NCBI RefSeq assembly: GCF_025962655.1
Contig: NZ_JAGFPE010000001.1
Location: 558,001-622,000, forward strand
DNA from: Candidatus Symbiopectobacterium sp. NZEC151
GTDB lineage: Bacteria; Pseudomonadota; Gammaproteobacteria; Enterobacterales; Enterobacteriaceae
Direction of reading: 5' to 3'
DNA: 64,000 nt
The translations under genes and the position numbers were made by a program. Below the pieces are notes generated by a model, which saw only the letters and a program-made list of their open reading frames with translations, did no database searches and had not been told where the DNA came from. Shown here piece after piece: positions 25,712 through 39,407 of the stretch. Each line of letters starts with the position of its first letter. Positions within the stretch are counted from its first letter, which is position 1.

Positions 25712-26319
25712 CTATTTGCTATGACGCGCTTTCAGGCGGCCGATAATGGTTGCCAGATCCAGCTCTTGATCCTGCAACAACACCAGCAGGTGATACATCA
25801 AATCTGCGGCTTCGTTAGTCAGCTCTTCGGTATCGTGTACGGTGGCGGCCAATGCCGTCTCCAACCCTTCTTCGCCGACTTTCTGCGCAATACGTTTGGT
25901 GCCGCTGGCATACAGTTTTGCGGTATAAGAGCTGGCCGGATCCGCCTGTTTGCGGCTCGCTAACAATTGCTCAAGCTGATGCAAAAACAACCACTCGTGC
26001 TGTGCCGGGGCGAAACAGCTGCTGGTGCCTTGGTGGCAGGTTGGACCGATGGGATTCGCCAACACCAGCAGGCTGTCATTGTCACAGTCCGGCGTGATGC
26101 TTACCACGTTAAGGAAGTGGCCGGAGGATTCTCCCTTAGTCCACAGTCGCTGTTTGGTGCGCGAATAGAAGGTGACCTTGCCGCTCTGCTCGGTGGTGTC
26201 CAGCGCCGCCTGATTCATGTAACCCAGCATCAACACTTCGCCGGATACCGCATGTTGCACAATGGCGGGGATCATCCCGTCGGTTTTTTCCCAGTCGAGT
26301 TGGGCTTTCTGTTGTTGGC

Positions 26320-26326
<7 letters not shown>
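25712..26326 (-). CDS. hisI: HisI (HisIE), bifunctional phosphoribosyl-AMP cyclohydrolase / phosphoribosyl-ATP pyrophosphatase
   Basis: Steps 2 and 3 of histidine synthesis in one chain, 204 residues (E. coli 203). The N-terminal cyclohydrolase domain (about 1-115) has [19 protein letters not shown], the metal-site [13 protein letters not shown] and [11 protein letters not shown]. The C-terminal MazG-like pyrophosphatase domain (about 118-204) has [13 protein letters not shown] and [15 protein letters not shown]. The GTG start at 26326 overlaps the end of hisF by 7 bases. Last gene of the his operon; a chemoreceptor, not the wzz/ugd/gnd genes of E. coli, follows. Confidence 0.97.
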
Positions 26327-28410
<2,084 letters not shown>

Positions 28411-28411
<1 letters not shown>

Positions 28412-29478
28412 CACAGCACCCCTTTCGAGCTGGGCAGGGTATCACCCTCGACACGAATGGCCTGGCGCAGCGTGCGGCCAAACACTTTGAACAGGCTTTC
28501 CACACGGTGGTGATCGTTACGGCCTTTGGTTCTCAAGTGCAGGGTGCACCCCATGGCATAGGAGAGCGAGCGGAAGAAGTGCTCGACCATTTCCGTGCTT
28601 AAATCGCCCACGCGCTGGTAGTTAAATTCGGCTTTATATTCCAGATGTGGACGCCCGGAAATATCCAGCGCACAACGTGCCAGACACTCATCCATCGGCA
28701 GCACAAAGCCAAAACGGCCGATACCGCGCTTGTCGCCCAGCGCCTTGTTAAGCGCTTCGCCCAACGCCAGACCGGTGTCTTCCACCGTGTGGTGATCGTC
28801 GATGTAAAGATCGCCTTTCACATCGATGTTCATACGGAAACCACCGTGGGTGGCGATCTGGTCGAGCATGTGGTCGAAGAAACCGACGCCAGTGTGGATC
28901 TTGCTGCCACCTTCCTGATCCAGCCACACTTCCACATTAATGGAGGTTTCCCGCGTTACGCGATTGACCAGCGCATGACGGTTACGTTGGGTGAGCTTGT
29001 CGGTGATGGTCTGCCAGTCGAGGCCATCACGCTGATAGCGTAATCCGGCGATCCCCATGTTTTGCGCCAGTTGCACGTCCGTTTCGCGATCGCCAATCAC
29101 GTAACTGTTGGCACTGTCCATCGGGTTCTGTTGCAAAAAGGCATCCACCAGCGCGGTTTTGGGTTTGCGACACGCGCAGTTATCCGCCGGGAGATGCGGA
29201 CAAATCAGCACCTCGTCAAACTGAATGCCCTGTGAGGTAAGAATCTGCATCATCAACTGGTGCGGCGGATCGAACGTCTCCTGCGGGAAACTGGGCGTAC
29301 CGAGCCCGTCTTGATTGGTGATCATCACCAGCTTGAAACCGGCTTTCTGCAAGCTCAGCAGGGAAGGGATGACGGCAGGCTCCAGCGCCAGTTTATCCAA
29401 CCGGTCAACCTGGAAGTCTTGCGGCGGCTCGGCAATCAGCGTGCCGTCGCGGTCAATAAAAAGAAATTTCTGTCCCAT
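28411..29478 (-). CDS. hisB: HisB, bifunctional histidinol-phosphatase / imidazoleglycerol-phosphate dehydratase
   Basis: 355 residues, same as E. coli. The N-terminal HAD-type phosphatase (about 1-165) has the nucleophile motif FIDRDGTLI and a Cys/His zinc site in [15 protein letters not shown]. The C-terminal IGP dehydratase (about 167-355) has the metal-binding [17 protein letters not shown] and [17 protein letters not shown]. The enzymes catalyse steps 6 and 8. It lies 15 bases after hisC. The fusion is the usual enterobacterial form. Confidence 0.97.
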
Positions 29479-29493
29479 GTCTGCTCCTGGTGA

Positions 29494-31880
<2,387 letters not shown>

Positions 31881-31885
31881 GGCGG

Positions 31886-32785
31886 TTACTCCATCATCTT
31901 CTCGATAGGCAGCACCAGAATGGAACTGGCACCCAGGGTCTTGAGTCGTTCCATGGTTTCCCAGAACAGGGTTTCGCTACTGACCATATGCATGGCAACG
32001 CGGCTTTGATCGCCCGCCAGCGGCAGGATAGTCGGGCGCTCTGCGCCGGGCAGCAAGGCAATCACTTCATCAAGACGTTCACTGGGGGCGTGCAGCATGA
32101 TGTATTTCGATTCGCGCGCCTGAATGACGCCTTGCATACGGGTCAGCAGCTTGTCAATCAACTGCTGTTTCTCAGCGGGCATCTCGCCGTCACGTTGAAT
32201 CAGGCAGGCCTTGGAGCGGTAGATAACGTCCACTTCGCGCAGACCGTTTGCTTCCAGCGTGGCACCGGTAGACACCAGATCGCAAATGGCATCGGCCAAC
32301 CCGGCGCGCGGCGCGACTTCCACTGAACCGTTTAACAGGCAGGATTTAAAATTGATCCCTTGTTTATCGAAGTATTTTTTCAGCAGGTGTGGGTAAGAGG
32401 TGGCGATACGTTTGCTATCAAGGCACTGAGGGCCGGTGTATTCTTCATCCAGCGGCATGGCCAGTGACAGACGGCACGCGCCAAAATCGAGGCGACGCAG
32501 CATAAAATAACGTGGGTCTTCCCCTTGCGCCCGGCGGTTGAGCAACTCTTCTTCCAGCACGTTTTCGCCAATGATGCCCAGATCGACCACGCCGTCCATC
32601 ACCAGACCGGGGATATCGTCATCGCGCACCCGCAGGATATCGATAGGCATATTTTCTGCAAACGCGATCAAACGCTGCTGCTGCAAGTTAATTTTAATAC
32701 CGCAACGCGCCAGCAATTCCCGGGAGTCATCGCTCAGTCTGCCTGATTTTTGCATTGCAATGCGTAAACGTGTTTTATCCAGCAT
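31886..32785 (-). CDS. hisG: ATP phosphoribosyltransferase HisG (long form)
   Basis: First and feedback-controlled enzyme of histidine synthesis: ATP plus PRPP. 299 residues, the hexameric long form as in E. coli. N-terminus [19 protein letters not shown]; the PRPP loop [18 protein letters not shown] near 167-184; the C-terminal histidine-binding regulatory domain from about 225 ([18 protein letters not shown]). First structural gene after the leader hisL and the attenuator. Confidence 0.98.
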   Translation of the reverse strand: MLDKTRLRIAMQKSGRLSDDSRELLARCGIKINLQQQRLIAFAENMPIDILRVRDDDIPGLVMDGVVDLGIIGENVLEEELLNRRAQGEDPRYFMLRRLDFGACRLSLAMPLDEEYTGPQCLDSKRIATSYPHLLKKYFDKQGINFKSCLLNGSVEVAPRAGLADAICDLVSTGATLEANGLREVDVIYRSKACLIQRDGEMPAEKQQLIDKLLTRMQGVIQARESKYIMLHAPSERLDEVIALLPGAERPTILPLAGDQSRVAMHMVSSETLFWETMERLKTLGASSILVLPIEKMME

Positions 32786-32852
32786 GGAAACCTCTTTTAC
32801 CTGTCAAAATGGATGCGCTGCTGACCACCACTTTTGTTTATCATCGGGCCAT

Positions 32853-32884
32853 AAAAAAACCCTCGGAAGATGATCTTCCGAGGG
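32853..32884 (-). terminator. his operon attenuator terminator
   Basis: Perfect inverted repeat 32860-32884 (arms CCCTCGGAAGAT and ATCTTCCGAGGG around a single G), followed on the minus strand by TTTTTTT (32853-32859). It lies between hisL and hisG at the place of the classic his attenuator: ribosome stalling in hisL under histidine shortage would prevent its formation. Confidence 0.95.
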
Positions 32885-32947
32885 CTCTCTTTAGGTTCTG
32901 CGCCACTGGAAGATCCGAATGTCTTCCAGCACCAACTGCCTGAAAGA

Positions 32948-32995
32948 CTAATCAGGATGATGGTGATGATGGTGGTTTGACAGAACGCGTAACAT
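32948..32995 (-). CDS. hisL: his operon leader peptide HisL
   Basis: A 15-residue ORF, MLRVLSNHHHHHHPD, on the minus strand just upstream of the attenuator. Six consecutive His codons make its translation a sensor of charged tRNA-His; E. coli has seven. AAGAG precedes the ATG by eight bases. The PD ending before the stop is the same as in E. coli. Recognised from the sequence; no doubt about its role in attenuation. Confidence 0.95.
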   Translation of the reverse strand: MLRVLSNHHHHHHPD

Positions 32996-33356
32996 AAAAA
33001 ATTCTCTTAAATAAAGGGCACTAATTGCATTGCCAATAAACCTAAACCATCTCACTGTCGTTGTGCAACCTTTTTTTGTTGCGCGCGCTTTCGCTCCGTT
33101 TATTTCTGGAAAATGCACAAGCGGATTTTGTAACTGTAATGATAAATAGTCACATTATCGTCGGTGGGTTATGGATTAAATAGGATAATCTGCCAGCGAA
33201 GGGCGCGGGTTAGAACGAAGCTAGGGTTTTACGTAACGTTGCATTTTTTGGGGTCGCGCGGTGGGCAGATGAAGCGAAAAAGGCGTCTTGTCGGATACGG
33301 GGCGGCGATTCGAGAGTAGAATAGAAAGTAACCTCAGACAGCCGGGAGTGATGTCG
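32996..33356. other. hisL-yeeZ divergent intergenic region
   Basis: 361 bases. The left third carries the his promoter. The remainder should hold the yeeZ promoter, which I cannot pin down. The yoeB-yefM toxin pair that E. coli has here is absent, and no other gene is visible. Confidence 0.6.
33039..33068 (-). promoter_or_regulatory. his operon promoter
   Basis: On the minus strand TTGCAC (33063-33068), 18-base spacer, TAGGTT (33039-33044). As I recall the Salmonella/E. coli his promoter, the TAGGTT preceded by TGGTT and the 18-base spacing are the same. It puts the start about 37 bases before hisL. Confidence 0.75.
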
Positions 33357-34178
33357 ATGAAAAAGGTGTCAATCGTAGGATTAGGGTGGCTAGGCATGCC
33401 GTTAGCGTTGGCGCTCAATGCGCGTGGCTACCGGGTAACGGGGACGAAAACCACGGCTGACGGTGTGGAAGCGGCGCGCATGAGTGGGATTGCCTGCTAT
33501 GCGCTGCATTTAACGCCGGAACTGGTGTGTGATACCGACGATCTCGACAGCGTACTGAATGTCGATGCTTTAGTGATCACGCTCCCCGCCAGCCGAACGG
33601 CGCAGGGAGGGGAGAACTATCTGCTGGCCGTGCAACAATTGGTGAACAGCGCGCTGGCGCACGGCGTTCCGCGCATCTTGTTCACCAGTTCGACCTCGGT
33701 GTATGGCAAAGGCGCAGGAACGATGCGTGAGTCCTCTGCGTTGCATCCAGAGACGTCAGCAGGATATGTGTTGGTACAGTTAGAGCAATGGTTGCATGCC
33801 TTGCCCAATACCTCGGTGGATATTCTACGACTGGCCGGACTGGTGGGACCCAATCGACATCCTGGGCGATTTTTATCAGGAAAAACCGATCTTCCCGATG
33901 GGGACGTCGGCGTCAATCTGGTGCATCGCGATGACGTGATTGCCGCGATTGAATTGCTGTTACAACTGCCCGCAGGCGGTCATCGCTATAATCTCTGTGC
34001 ACCACAGCACCCCACTAAGCGTGCGTTTTACACTGAGCAGGCGCATCGTCTCGGCGTTGTGGCACCACATTTCAACGCCGAGAGTGAGCCGGGCGGGCGA
34101 ATCATTGACGGGCAGCGTATCTGTCGTGAGCTGGGCTTTGAGTACCAATACCCCGATCCCATGACCATGCCCTGGTAA
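33357..34178 (+). CDS. yeeZ: YeeZ, NAD(P)-dependent epimerase/dehydratase-family protein
   Basis: Rossmann-fold protein of the extended SDR type, 273 residues (E. coli YeeZ 274); exact reaction unknown. N-terminal nucleotide motif VSIVGLGWLGMP (GxGxxG), then FTSSTSVYGK with the SDR-type Ser/Tyr, and RLAGLVGPNRHPGRF. ATG 33357 has GGGAG eight bases before it; upstream in-frame starts (33351, 33288) are poorer. In E. coli it lies between his and plaP, and the orientation relative to both is kept here. Confidence 0.9.
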   Translation: MKKVSIVGLGWLGMPLALALNARGYRVTGTKTTADGVEAARMSGIACYALHLTPELVCDTDDLDSVLNVDALVITLPASRTAQGGENYLLAVQQLVNSALAHGVPRILFTSSTSVYGKGAGTMRESSALHPETSAGYVLVQLEQWLHALPNTSVDILRLAGLVGPNRHPGRFLSGKTDLPDGDVGVNLVHRDDVIAAIELLLQLPAGGHRYNLCAPQHPTKRAFYTEQAHRLGVVAPHFNAESEPGGRIIDGQRICRELGFEYQYPDPMTMPW

Positions 34179-34185
34179 GTGATCC

Positions 34186-34216
34186 TGATTGCCGCAGTGT
34201 TTGCCTGCGGCAATCA
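34186..34216. terminator. Convergent hairpin between yeeZ and the second chemoreceptor
   Basis: TGATTGCCGCA (34186-34196) and TGCGGCAATCA (34206-34216) form a perfect 11-base stem with a 9-base loop in the 46-base gap between convergent stops. No T-run. Confidence 0.6.
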
Positions 34217-34224
34217 AGTCAGCG

Positions 34225-36156
34225 TCAAAAGTGCGTCCAATCCTGCTCATGGCCCGCAACCGGCGCTTTTGCTGGTAGAGCCTGGGTTGCCGGACGCGCC
34301 AGCCGCGACGGTGGTGTCGTTTCCGAATCGCCAAGCCGGAAGGTTGCCATCAGTTGGGTTAACACGATCGCTTGTTCTTCCAGCGTGTTAGCGCTGGAGG
34401 AAGAGGCGCTAACCAGTGTGGCATTTTGCTGTGTGGTGCTGTCCAGTTCGGTAATGGCGCGTGAGATTTGCTCAATGCCTCGGCTCTGCTCCTCCGAGGC
34501 TGACGAAATCTCTTCCATAATATCGTTTACCCGAGCGACCGAGTTGACGATGCTTTCCATGGATTGCCCGGCCTCAGCCACCAGTTTACTGCCCACGCCG
34601 GTGCGCTCCACGGATTCGTTGATTAACGCGGCAATGTCCTTGGCTGCCTGAGAGCTGCGCTGCGACAGGGCGCGCACTTCACCCGCTACCACGGCAAAAC
34701 CGCGCCCTTGCTCACCGGCGCGTGCCGCTTCGACAGCCGCGTTAAGCGCCAGAATATTGGTCTGGAACGCGATGCCGTTAATCACCGTGGTGATATCGGC
34801 AATCCTCCTGGCACTGGCAGCAATATCATCCATGGTAGTAACGACGTTACGCACCACCTCTCCGCCTTTCTGTGCATTTTGCGCGGCTTCGGACGCTATT
34901 TGGCTGGCATGCCGCGCGTTATCGGTGTTGTTTTTGACCGTCGAGGTCAGTTGTTCCATGCTGGCGGCGGTTTCGACCACGGCGGCCGATTGTTGTTCGG
35001 TACGCGAGGCCAGATCGCTATTGCCTGCGGCAATCTCTGCCGCAGAGGATGACACCCGTCCAACGCTGTCGCGCACCTCGGCAATGACGTGGTGTAACCG
35101 GTTGTTCATTTGCGCCATGGCTGCCGTGAGTCTGCCCAGCTCATCATTGCTGTCGGACTGGATGGTGGCGGTCAAATCACCGCTGGCGATCCGTTCCGCC
35201 AGCGCCAGGTTGCGTTGCACCGGGCGTGAAATCTGGCGCACGATATAAACGGTGATCAACATACCGATCAACACCGCAATGGCACCTATCACCAGCGTGA
35301 TAGTGGCAGAGCCGTAGGCCAGTCGGTCGTTTTGGTCTTTTATCGAGGCAATCAGCGATTTAATCACCGCGCTGCTTTTGTCTCCCCCCACTTTTACCGC
35401 GTTTTCTGTTTTCTTCAACGTGGCCATTGCGCTGTGATGCTCCTGATGCAGCGCGACGTAGCGTTGCGTATAACGCCACAGCTCATCAAGCAGTCCCTGT
35501 GTCTCTGCGGGAAGCGTCGGCAGCACCGCCTGATAGGCCTGCTGTGCGGTTTGATAACGGGCATCCAGTGCCTTTGCCGCGTCGTCGGTGTCGCTTTGAT
35601 ACAGCACACTGGCTACCTGCTTGAGCGCCGCGCTCAGGTAGGCAATATCATCCGCCCGTTGATACTCCGACAGCCCCAAAGGCTGCGCGGCAATGCCGTC
35701 GCGAAAACGCTGAATGGCGTCCTGCCCGTTTAGCTCGGTGATCTGTTTTTTTAACGCCACGGTATTCTGAGAGGCCTGGGACATCTCTTTGATGGCCTGT
35801 TGGAAATCGGCCAGGATACGGTCCAACGTTTGCAGGTCATTCTGCTCTTCAGGGCGCCAGGGCAGCGAATGCGCACTTTGCGTGAGCTCGGCGGCATGTT
35901 TGATGAAATTGCTCAGTACGTTCTGGGTGGCATCATCTGGCGTATAGAAATACTTAAGTCGATTGATTTTTGCCTGAAAGACTTCAATGTTGATGTTGTA
36001 AATCAGATTGGTTTTTTCATAGATGACGCGAATGTCATGAAAGCGCATGGCGCTCAGCGAAGAAGCCAACACCACTAACAGCAATACCACGCCGAAGCCT
36101 AAATAGAGCTTGTGCGAAATTTTAATGTTTTTCACTGCGTTGTTGAATAACCCCAT
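34225..36156 (-). CDS. Methyl-accepting chemotaxis protein with large helical sensor domain
   Basis: Chemoreceptor of 643 residues from ATG 36156 (AAGGGG precedes; the longer frame adds 12 residues with no ribosome site). TM1 about 17-37; a long all-helical periplasmic domain of about 245 residues (38-282), the size of the helical bimodular (HBM) type; TM2 about 283-308; HAMP; the signalling rod with [20 protein letters not shown] near 465-485. The chain ends DWTHF, a CheR/CheB-binding pentapeptide of the NWETF kind behind a flexible tail. HBM receptors such as Pseudomonas McpS bind TCA-cycle acids; the adjacent citrate/malate-type carrier fits that, but the ligand is inference. Confidence 0.92.
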   Translation of the reverse strand: MGLFNNAVKNIKISHKLYLGFGVVLLLVVLASSLSAMRFHDIRVIYEKTNLIYNINIEVFQAKINRLKYFYTPDDATQNVLSNFIKHAAELTQSAHSLPWRPEEQNDLQTLDRILADFQQAIKEMSQASQNTVALKKQITELNGQDAIQRFRDGIAAQPLGLSEYQRADDIAYLSAALKQVASVLYQSDTDDAAKALDARYQTAQQAYQAVLPTLPAETQGLLDELWRYTQRYVALHQEHHSAMATLKKTENAVKVGGDKSSAVIKSLIASIKDQNDRLAYGSATITLVIGAIAVLIGMLITVYIVRQISRPVQRNLALAERIASGDLTATIQSDSNDELGRLTAAMAQMNNRLHHVIAEVRDSVGRVSSSAAEIAAGNSDLASRTEQQSAAVVETAASMEQLTSTVKNNTDNARHASQIASEAAQNAQKGGEVVRNVVTTMDDIAASARRIADITTVINGIAFQTNILALNAAVEAARAGEQGRGFAVVAGEVRALSQRSSQAAKDIAALINESVERTGVGSKLVAEAGQSMESIVNSVARVNDIMEEISSASEEQSRGIEQISRAITELDSTTQQNATLVSASSSSANTLEEQAIVLTQLMATFRLGDSETTPPSRLARPATQALPAKAPVAGHEQDWTHF

Positions 36157-36682
36157 GGAGATGCCCCTTGCGTGACGCTGTTGATTGGCCAATGCCGCAG
36201 GCCTTTTATTGTCATTTTTTATGTTATCGGTGGCGGTGGGGCACGAATTTAGCGTGTCGCCTGAGCAGGTGATGAATCTGTGATAAGGATTGATATTTCC
36301 AGCGGGGTGCCCATAGGTTGCTGGGCAAATGCACAGTTATCAACGTACTGACACAGTGAAGGCGGATAGCCGTACTTTACCATCGACAGCATCTTCCGTT
36401 GGCAGGGGTAGTGTATTCTCGATGAACGCATTGATAAGCCGGTGACAATAATCGCGGCACACTACTGTAATCGTTAATAAAATAAAGCGTAATTTGTCGC
36501 TATTTATATCTGCGTTTTTTGATAGAAAATAACCAGAATTAATATAGTGTTTACGTGTCGCGCAGGGCCACTAATTTTTATTTCCCTCTCATATTGCCAA
36601 AGAAGATCTGGAAACACTGAGCGGCGATTATTCGATCGTCGACAGGCTATTATCCGTCACGTTCCACTGCATTCCCGAAGAG
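36157..36682. other. Divergent region between chemoreceptor and 2HCT carrier
   Basis: 526 bases, AT-rich from about 36450 to 36600. It holds a sigma-28-like promoter for the receptor (36224-36251) and presumably the carrier promoter. No gene: the 60-codon minus-strand frame here has no family features. Confidence 0.55.
36224..36251 (-). promoter_or_regulatory. Sigma-28-like promoter of the second chemoreceptor
   Basis: On the minus strand TAAATTCG (36244-36251), 12 bases, ACCGATAA (36224-36231). Same TAAA, spacer and -10 as before the first chemoreceptor. It lies 68 bases upstream of the ATG. Confidence 0.55.
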
Positions 36683-38095
36683 ATGTCAACGCATTCTATT
36701 TTTGTAGATAGCAATAATACCATGGCGGTGAACATGAAAGATGATATGAGTGATGTCAGGCGGGTTGATAAGGCGCACCGACCCGATTTACTTAAAAATA
36801 AAGGGCAGCGTATCTGGCACGATTATAAGGTGGGTGTGATCCCGCTACCGCTGTTTATTCTGGCGGGAGGATTGGTGGTACTGAACTGCGTCAACGATAC
36901 CTTATCAAGTGATATTGTGGTGATGGTCGTGACCCTGGCTTTTTTCGGTTTTGCCTGTGGCGAATTGGGTCGTCGTTTACCGCTGGTGGGTAAAATGGGG
37001 GCCGCGGCCATTTGCGCCACCTTTATTCCCTCTGCCTTGGTCTATTACGGGCTGTTACCCCAGGCGGTGGTGGCATCAGTCAGCACCTTTTATCACGACA
37101 GCAATATTCTGTACCTCTACATTTGCTGCATTATCGTGGGCAGTACGCTTAGCATGAACCGCACTACCTTGATTCAGGGATTCTTACGCATCTTTATTCC
37201 GATGCTGTGCGGTGAGGTGGTCGGCATGTTGACGGGGATGGCGGTGGGCCTCGCACTGGGAATGGATCCGTTCCATCTGTTTTTCTTTTTGGTGTTACCC
37301 ATTATGGCGGGGGGCATTGGTGAAGGGGCGATTCCGCTTTCGATGGGTTACGCGCTACTGCTGAATCAGGATCAGGCCGATGCGCTGGGTCATATGTTGC
37401 CGATCGTGATGTTGGGAAGCCTGACCGCCATTATTTTGGCGGGAATATTGAATCAACTCGGCAAACGCTTTCCACATCTGACCGGAGAGGGGGCGTTGAT
37501 GCCTGACAGCTTGAGCCTCAGCAACAGCGCGCCCGACTTGTCTGCGCCGCCCAGCGCAAAGCCTGAATTAGCGTCTATCGCGGCGGGGGCGCTACTCGCC
37601 ATGCTGCTCTACATGGTGGGGGTAGAAATATACCGTGTCTGCGGGTTGCCCGCCCCGGTTGGCATGCTGTTTCTGGCGATCGCGCTCAAGCTGATAAACG
37701 GGATTTCACCGTCGCTGCTGGCGGGCTCGCAGGTGGTGTATAAATTCTTTCAGACGGCGGTAACCTATCCCATTTTGTTTGCGGTCGGGGTGGCGATGAC
37801 ATCCTGGCAGGCGCTGGAAGAAGCATTGACGTTGGCGAACCTGTTGGTGATTGTTTCCACCGTGCTGTCATTGGTGATTACTGGCTTTCTGGTGGGCAAA
37901 AAGATCGGCATGCATCCTATTGACGTTGCGATTATCTCTTGTTGTCAGAGTGGGCAGGGAGGTACGGGAGATGTCGCCATTTTAAGTGCCGGAGAGCGGA
38001 TGGCATTAATGCCGTTTGCGCAAGTCGCTACCCGCGTTGGCGGCGCATTGAGCGTGTCACTGGCGCTTCTGGCGCTGAACACGGTGCTGGCCTGA
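36683..38095 (+). CDS. 2-hydroxycarboxylate transporter family carrier (CitS/MaeN-like)
   Basis: Secondary carrier of the 2HCT family (citrate, malate, lactate with Na+ or H+), 470 residues (Klebsiella CitS 446). Both family GGxG re-entrant-loop motifs are visible: MAGGIGEGAIPLS (about 207-219) and QSGQGGTGDVAIL (about 421-433), each within a five-helix half. The N-terminal 45 residues are polar and vary in the family, so the start is uncertain: ATG 36683, 36722 and 36734 are all possible and none has a good ribosome site. No citAB sensor, oxaloacetate decarboxylase or citrate lyase genes are adjacent. Divergent from the HBM-like receptor. Absent from this place in E. coli. Substrate not certain. 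Confidence 0.85.
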   Translation: MSTHSIFVDSNNTMAVNMKDDMSDVRRVDKAHRPDLLKNKGQRIWHDYKVGVIPLPLFILAGGLVVLNCVNDTLSSDIVVMVVTLAFFGFACGELGRRLPLVGKMGAAAICATFIPSALVYYGLLPQAVVASVSTFYHDSNILYLYICCIIVGSTLSMNRTTLIQGFLRIFIPMLCGEVVGMLTGMAVGLALGMDPFHLFFFLVLPIMAGGIGEGAIPLSMGYALLLNQDQADALGHMLPIVMLGSLTAIILAGILNQLGKRFPHLTGEGALMPDSLSLSNSAPDLSAPPSAKPELASIAAGALLAMLLYMVGVEIYRVCGLPAPVGMLFLAIALKLINGISPSLLAGSQVVYKFFQTAVTYPILFAVGVAMTSWQALEEALTLANLLVIVSTVLSLVITGFLVGKKIGMHPIDVAIISCCQSGQGGTGDVAILSAGERMALMPFAQVATRVGGALSVSLALLALNTVLA

Positions 38096-38203
38096 ATGCC
38101 TGATGCGTATTGGCTTGACGCCATGCCTCTCCACACCGTAACGTTAAGGGGCTCAGCATCATTTCCTGCACGCCATGTAATGATAGTTTCGCAACCGCTG
38201 AGC

Positions 38204-38230
38204 TAAAGTTTACTAATCCGCTGCCGATAC
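38204..38230 (+). promoter_or_regulatory. Sigma-28 (FliA) promoter of ycgR
   Basis: TAAAGTTT (38204-38211), 11 bases, GCCGATAC (38223-38230). It matches the flagellar sigma-28 consensus TAAAGTTT-N11-GCCGATAA at 15 of 16 bases with exact spacing. The start point would be near 38237, about 50 bases before the ycgR start. E. coli ycgR is a class III flagellar gene, which agrees. Confidence 0.9.
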
Positions 38231-38286
38231 CCATGTGATGTTTTTTTCATGCGATTGGCTGCCGATGTGCATAGACCATTCATTTC

Positions 38287-39048
38287 ATGATGGGGATAGG
38301 TGTGGTGGAACAGAATTCCAAAGAACAGTTTGTCAAGCGCAATAAACTGGCTATCTGCGCGACGTTACGCGACTTGCAAAAAAATGATATCACTGTGATG
38401 GTTAACCATGCGCGCGGGCAATTTATCAGTAAGATTCTGGATGTATTTCCAGACGATAACCTCTTTGTTTTCGACCTTGGTGGCGTTGAAACCGAAAACA
38501 GTCGCGCGTTATATGCAGGCGATCTTGCTTTCGTGGCTGAACCGGCAGGCGCTAAAGTAGAATTCAAGTCCAGTATTGCTCGCACTGTTGATTTTCAAGG
38601 CTTACCAGCGTTCACGGCCCAGGTTCCACCCGAGCTGTTCTATATACAGCGCAGAAACTATTTTCGCATTACTACCCCCGTGTGGCCACCGCTGCTGTGC
38701 CGCGGTGAGTTAGTGGATAAGACGCCGTTTCAGTTTGAAATTAAAGATATTTCCCTCGGTGGTTTAGGGCTGTATACCGAACGGGACATGAGCGACGTGA
38801 TTTCGCCGGGCGACATTCTGGAAAATGTCGAGATGGACCTGGATGAATACGGCTTCTTCTGCGTCGATATGCAACTGGTGGGTCAGGCTGACAGCAAAGT
38901 CGTTGACAGCAAAGGCGAAGTGAAAGTGATGAAGCGGCTGAGCTTTAAATTCCCGGCGCTTTCGGCTTCTCAAGAGCGCGATTTGCAGCAGGTGATCTAC
39001 GAATTGGAACGCTTACAAATCCAAAAAAGAAAGCGTTTTCAGGATTGA
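38287..39048 (+). CDS. ycgR: Flagellar brake protein YcgR
   Basis: Cyclic-di-GMP effector that slows the flagellar motor. About 253 residues (E. coli 244). N-terminal YcgR domain (about 10-115, QFVKRNKLAICATLRDL) and C-terminal PilZ domain with the c-di-GMP motif in QRRNYFRI (RxxxR, near 120-127) and DISLGGLGL (DxSxxG, near 154-162). The exact start is uncertain (ATG 38287 or 38290, GTG 38299 or 38302). A near-perfect sigma-28 promoter precedes it. In E. coli ycgR lies elsewhere; here it is inside the his-yeeX block close to a chemoreceptor. Confidence 0.95.
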   Translation: MMGIGVVEQNSKEQFVKRNKLAICATLRDLQKNDITVMVNHARGQFISKILDVFPDDNLFVFDLGGVETENSRALYAGDLAFVAEPAGAKVEFKSSIARTVDFQGLPAFTAQVPPELFYIQRRNYFRITTPVWPPLLCRGELVDKTPFQFEIKDISLGGLGLYTERDMSDVISPGDILENVEMDLDEYGFFCVDMQLVGQADSKVVDSKGEVKVMKRLSFKFPALSASQERDLQQVIYELERLQIQKRKRFQD

Positions 39049-39396
39049 TTGCTGGCGCTACCGCGCAGAATAATATTTTTTTACATTTAGCTCGGCGAGA
39101 ATCCCACTAAATGTCATTAAGAATAACACTATAGCTTGTCAGAATACCCCAATTAGGGCATTATACGCGCCCTGTAAATAGCCGACGCTTCACTAGCGTC
39201 GGTTATTTTTTTGCATCAAACCATGACGCAACATCTGTGTTTTCAACCAAGAGGCCGGACATCGATCCGGATAGATAATCAGTATTCTGTGTGCCAAACG
39301 GCCACGATGAGGAAAGGAAAATGGGGCAATTTCTCAATAGGGCACCGGCGTTTGTCGGTCCAACGTTGTCTGTTGTGGGAATAGGAGAGGCTTATC
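39049..39396 (+). other. ycgR-plaP intergenic region
   Basis: 348 bases holding a candidate promoter (TTGTCA 39136-39141, 17 bases, CATTAT 39159-39164). A strong terminator starts about 11 bases after its expected start point. A 28-codon leader ORF then overlaps the start of plaP. Confidence 0.6.
39182..39212 (+). terminator. Terminator between ycgR and plaP
   Basis: CCGACGCT (39182-39189), loop TCACT, AGCGTCGG (39195-39202), then TTATTTTTTT. Clear intrinsic terminator. It either ends ycgR or, given a promoter-like sequence just upstream, trims a short leader transcript. Confidence 0.9.
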
Positions 39397-39407
39397 ATGT
39401 CTGTTAA
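39321..39407 (+). CDS. Possible leader peptide overlapping plaP
   Basis: ATG 39321 opens a 28-codon frame ([20 protein letters not shown] then IGEAYHVC) closed by TAA at 39405-39407, 11 bases inside plaP in another frame. GAGG sits eight bases before its ATG. No resemblance to a known family. It could couple translation to plaP, or be chance; plaP has its own good ribosome site (AGGAG). Confidence 0.35.
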   Translation: MGQFLNRAPAFVGPTLSVVGIGEAYHVC

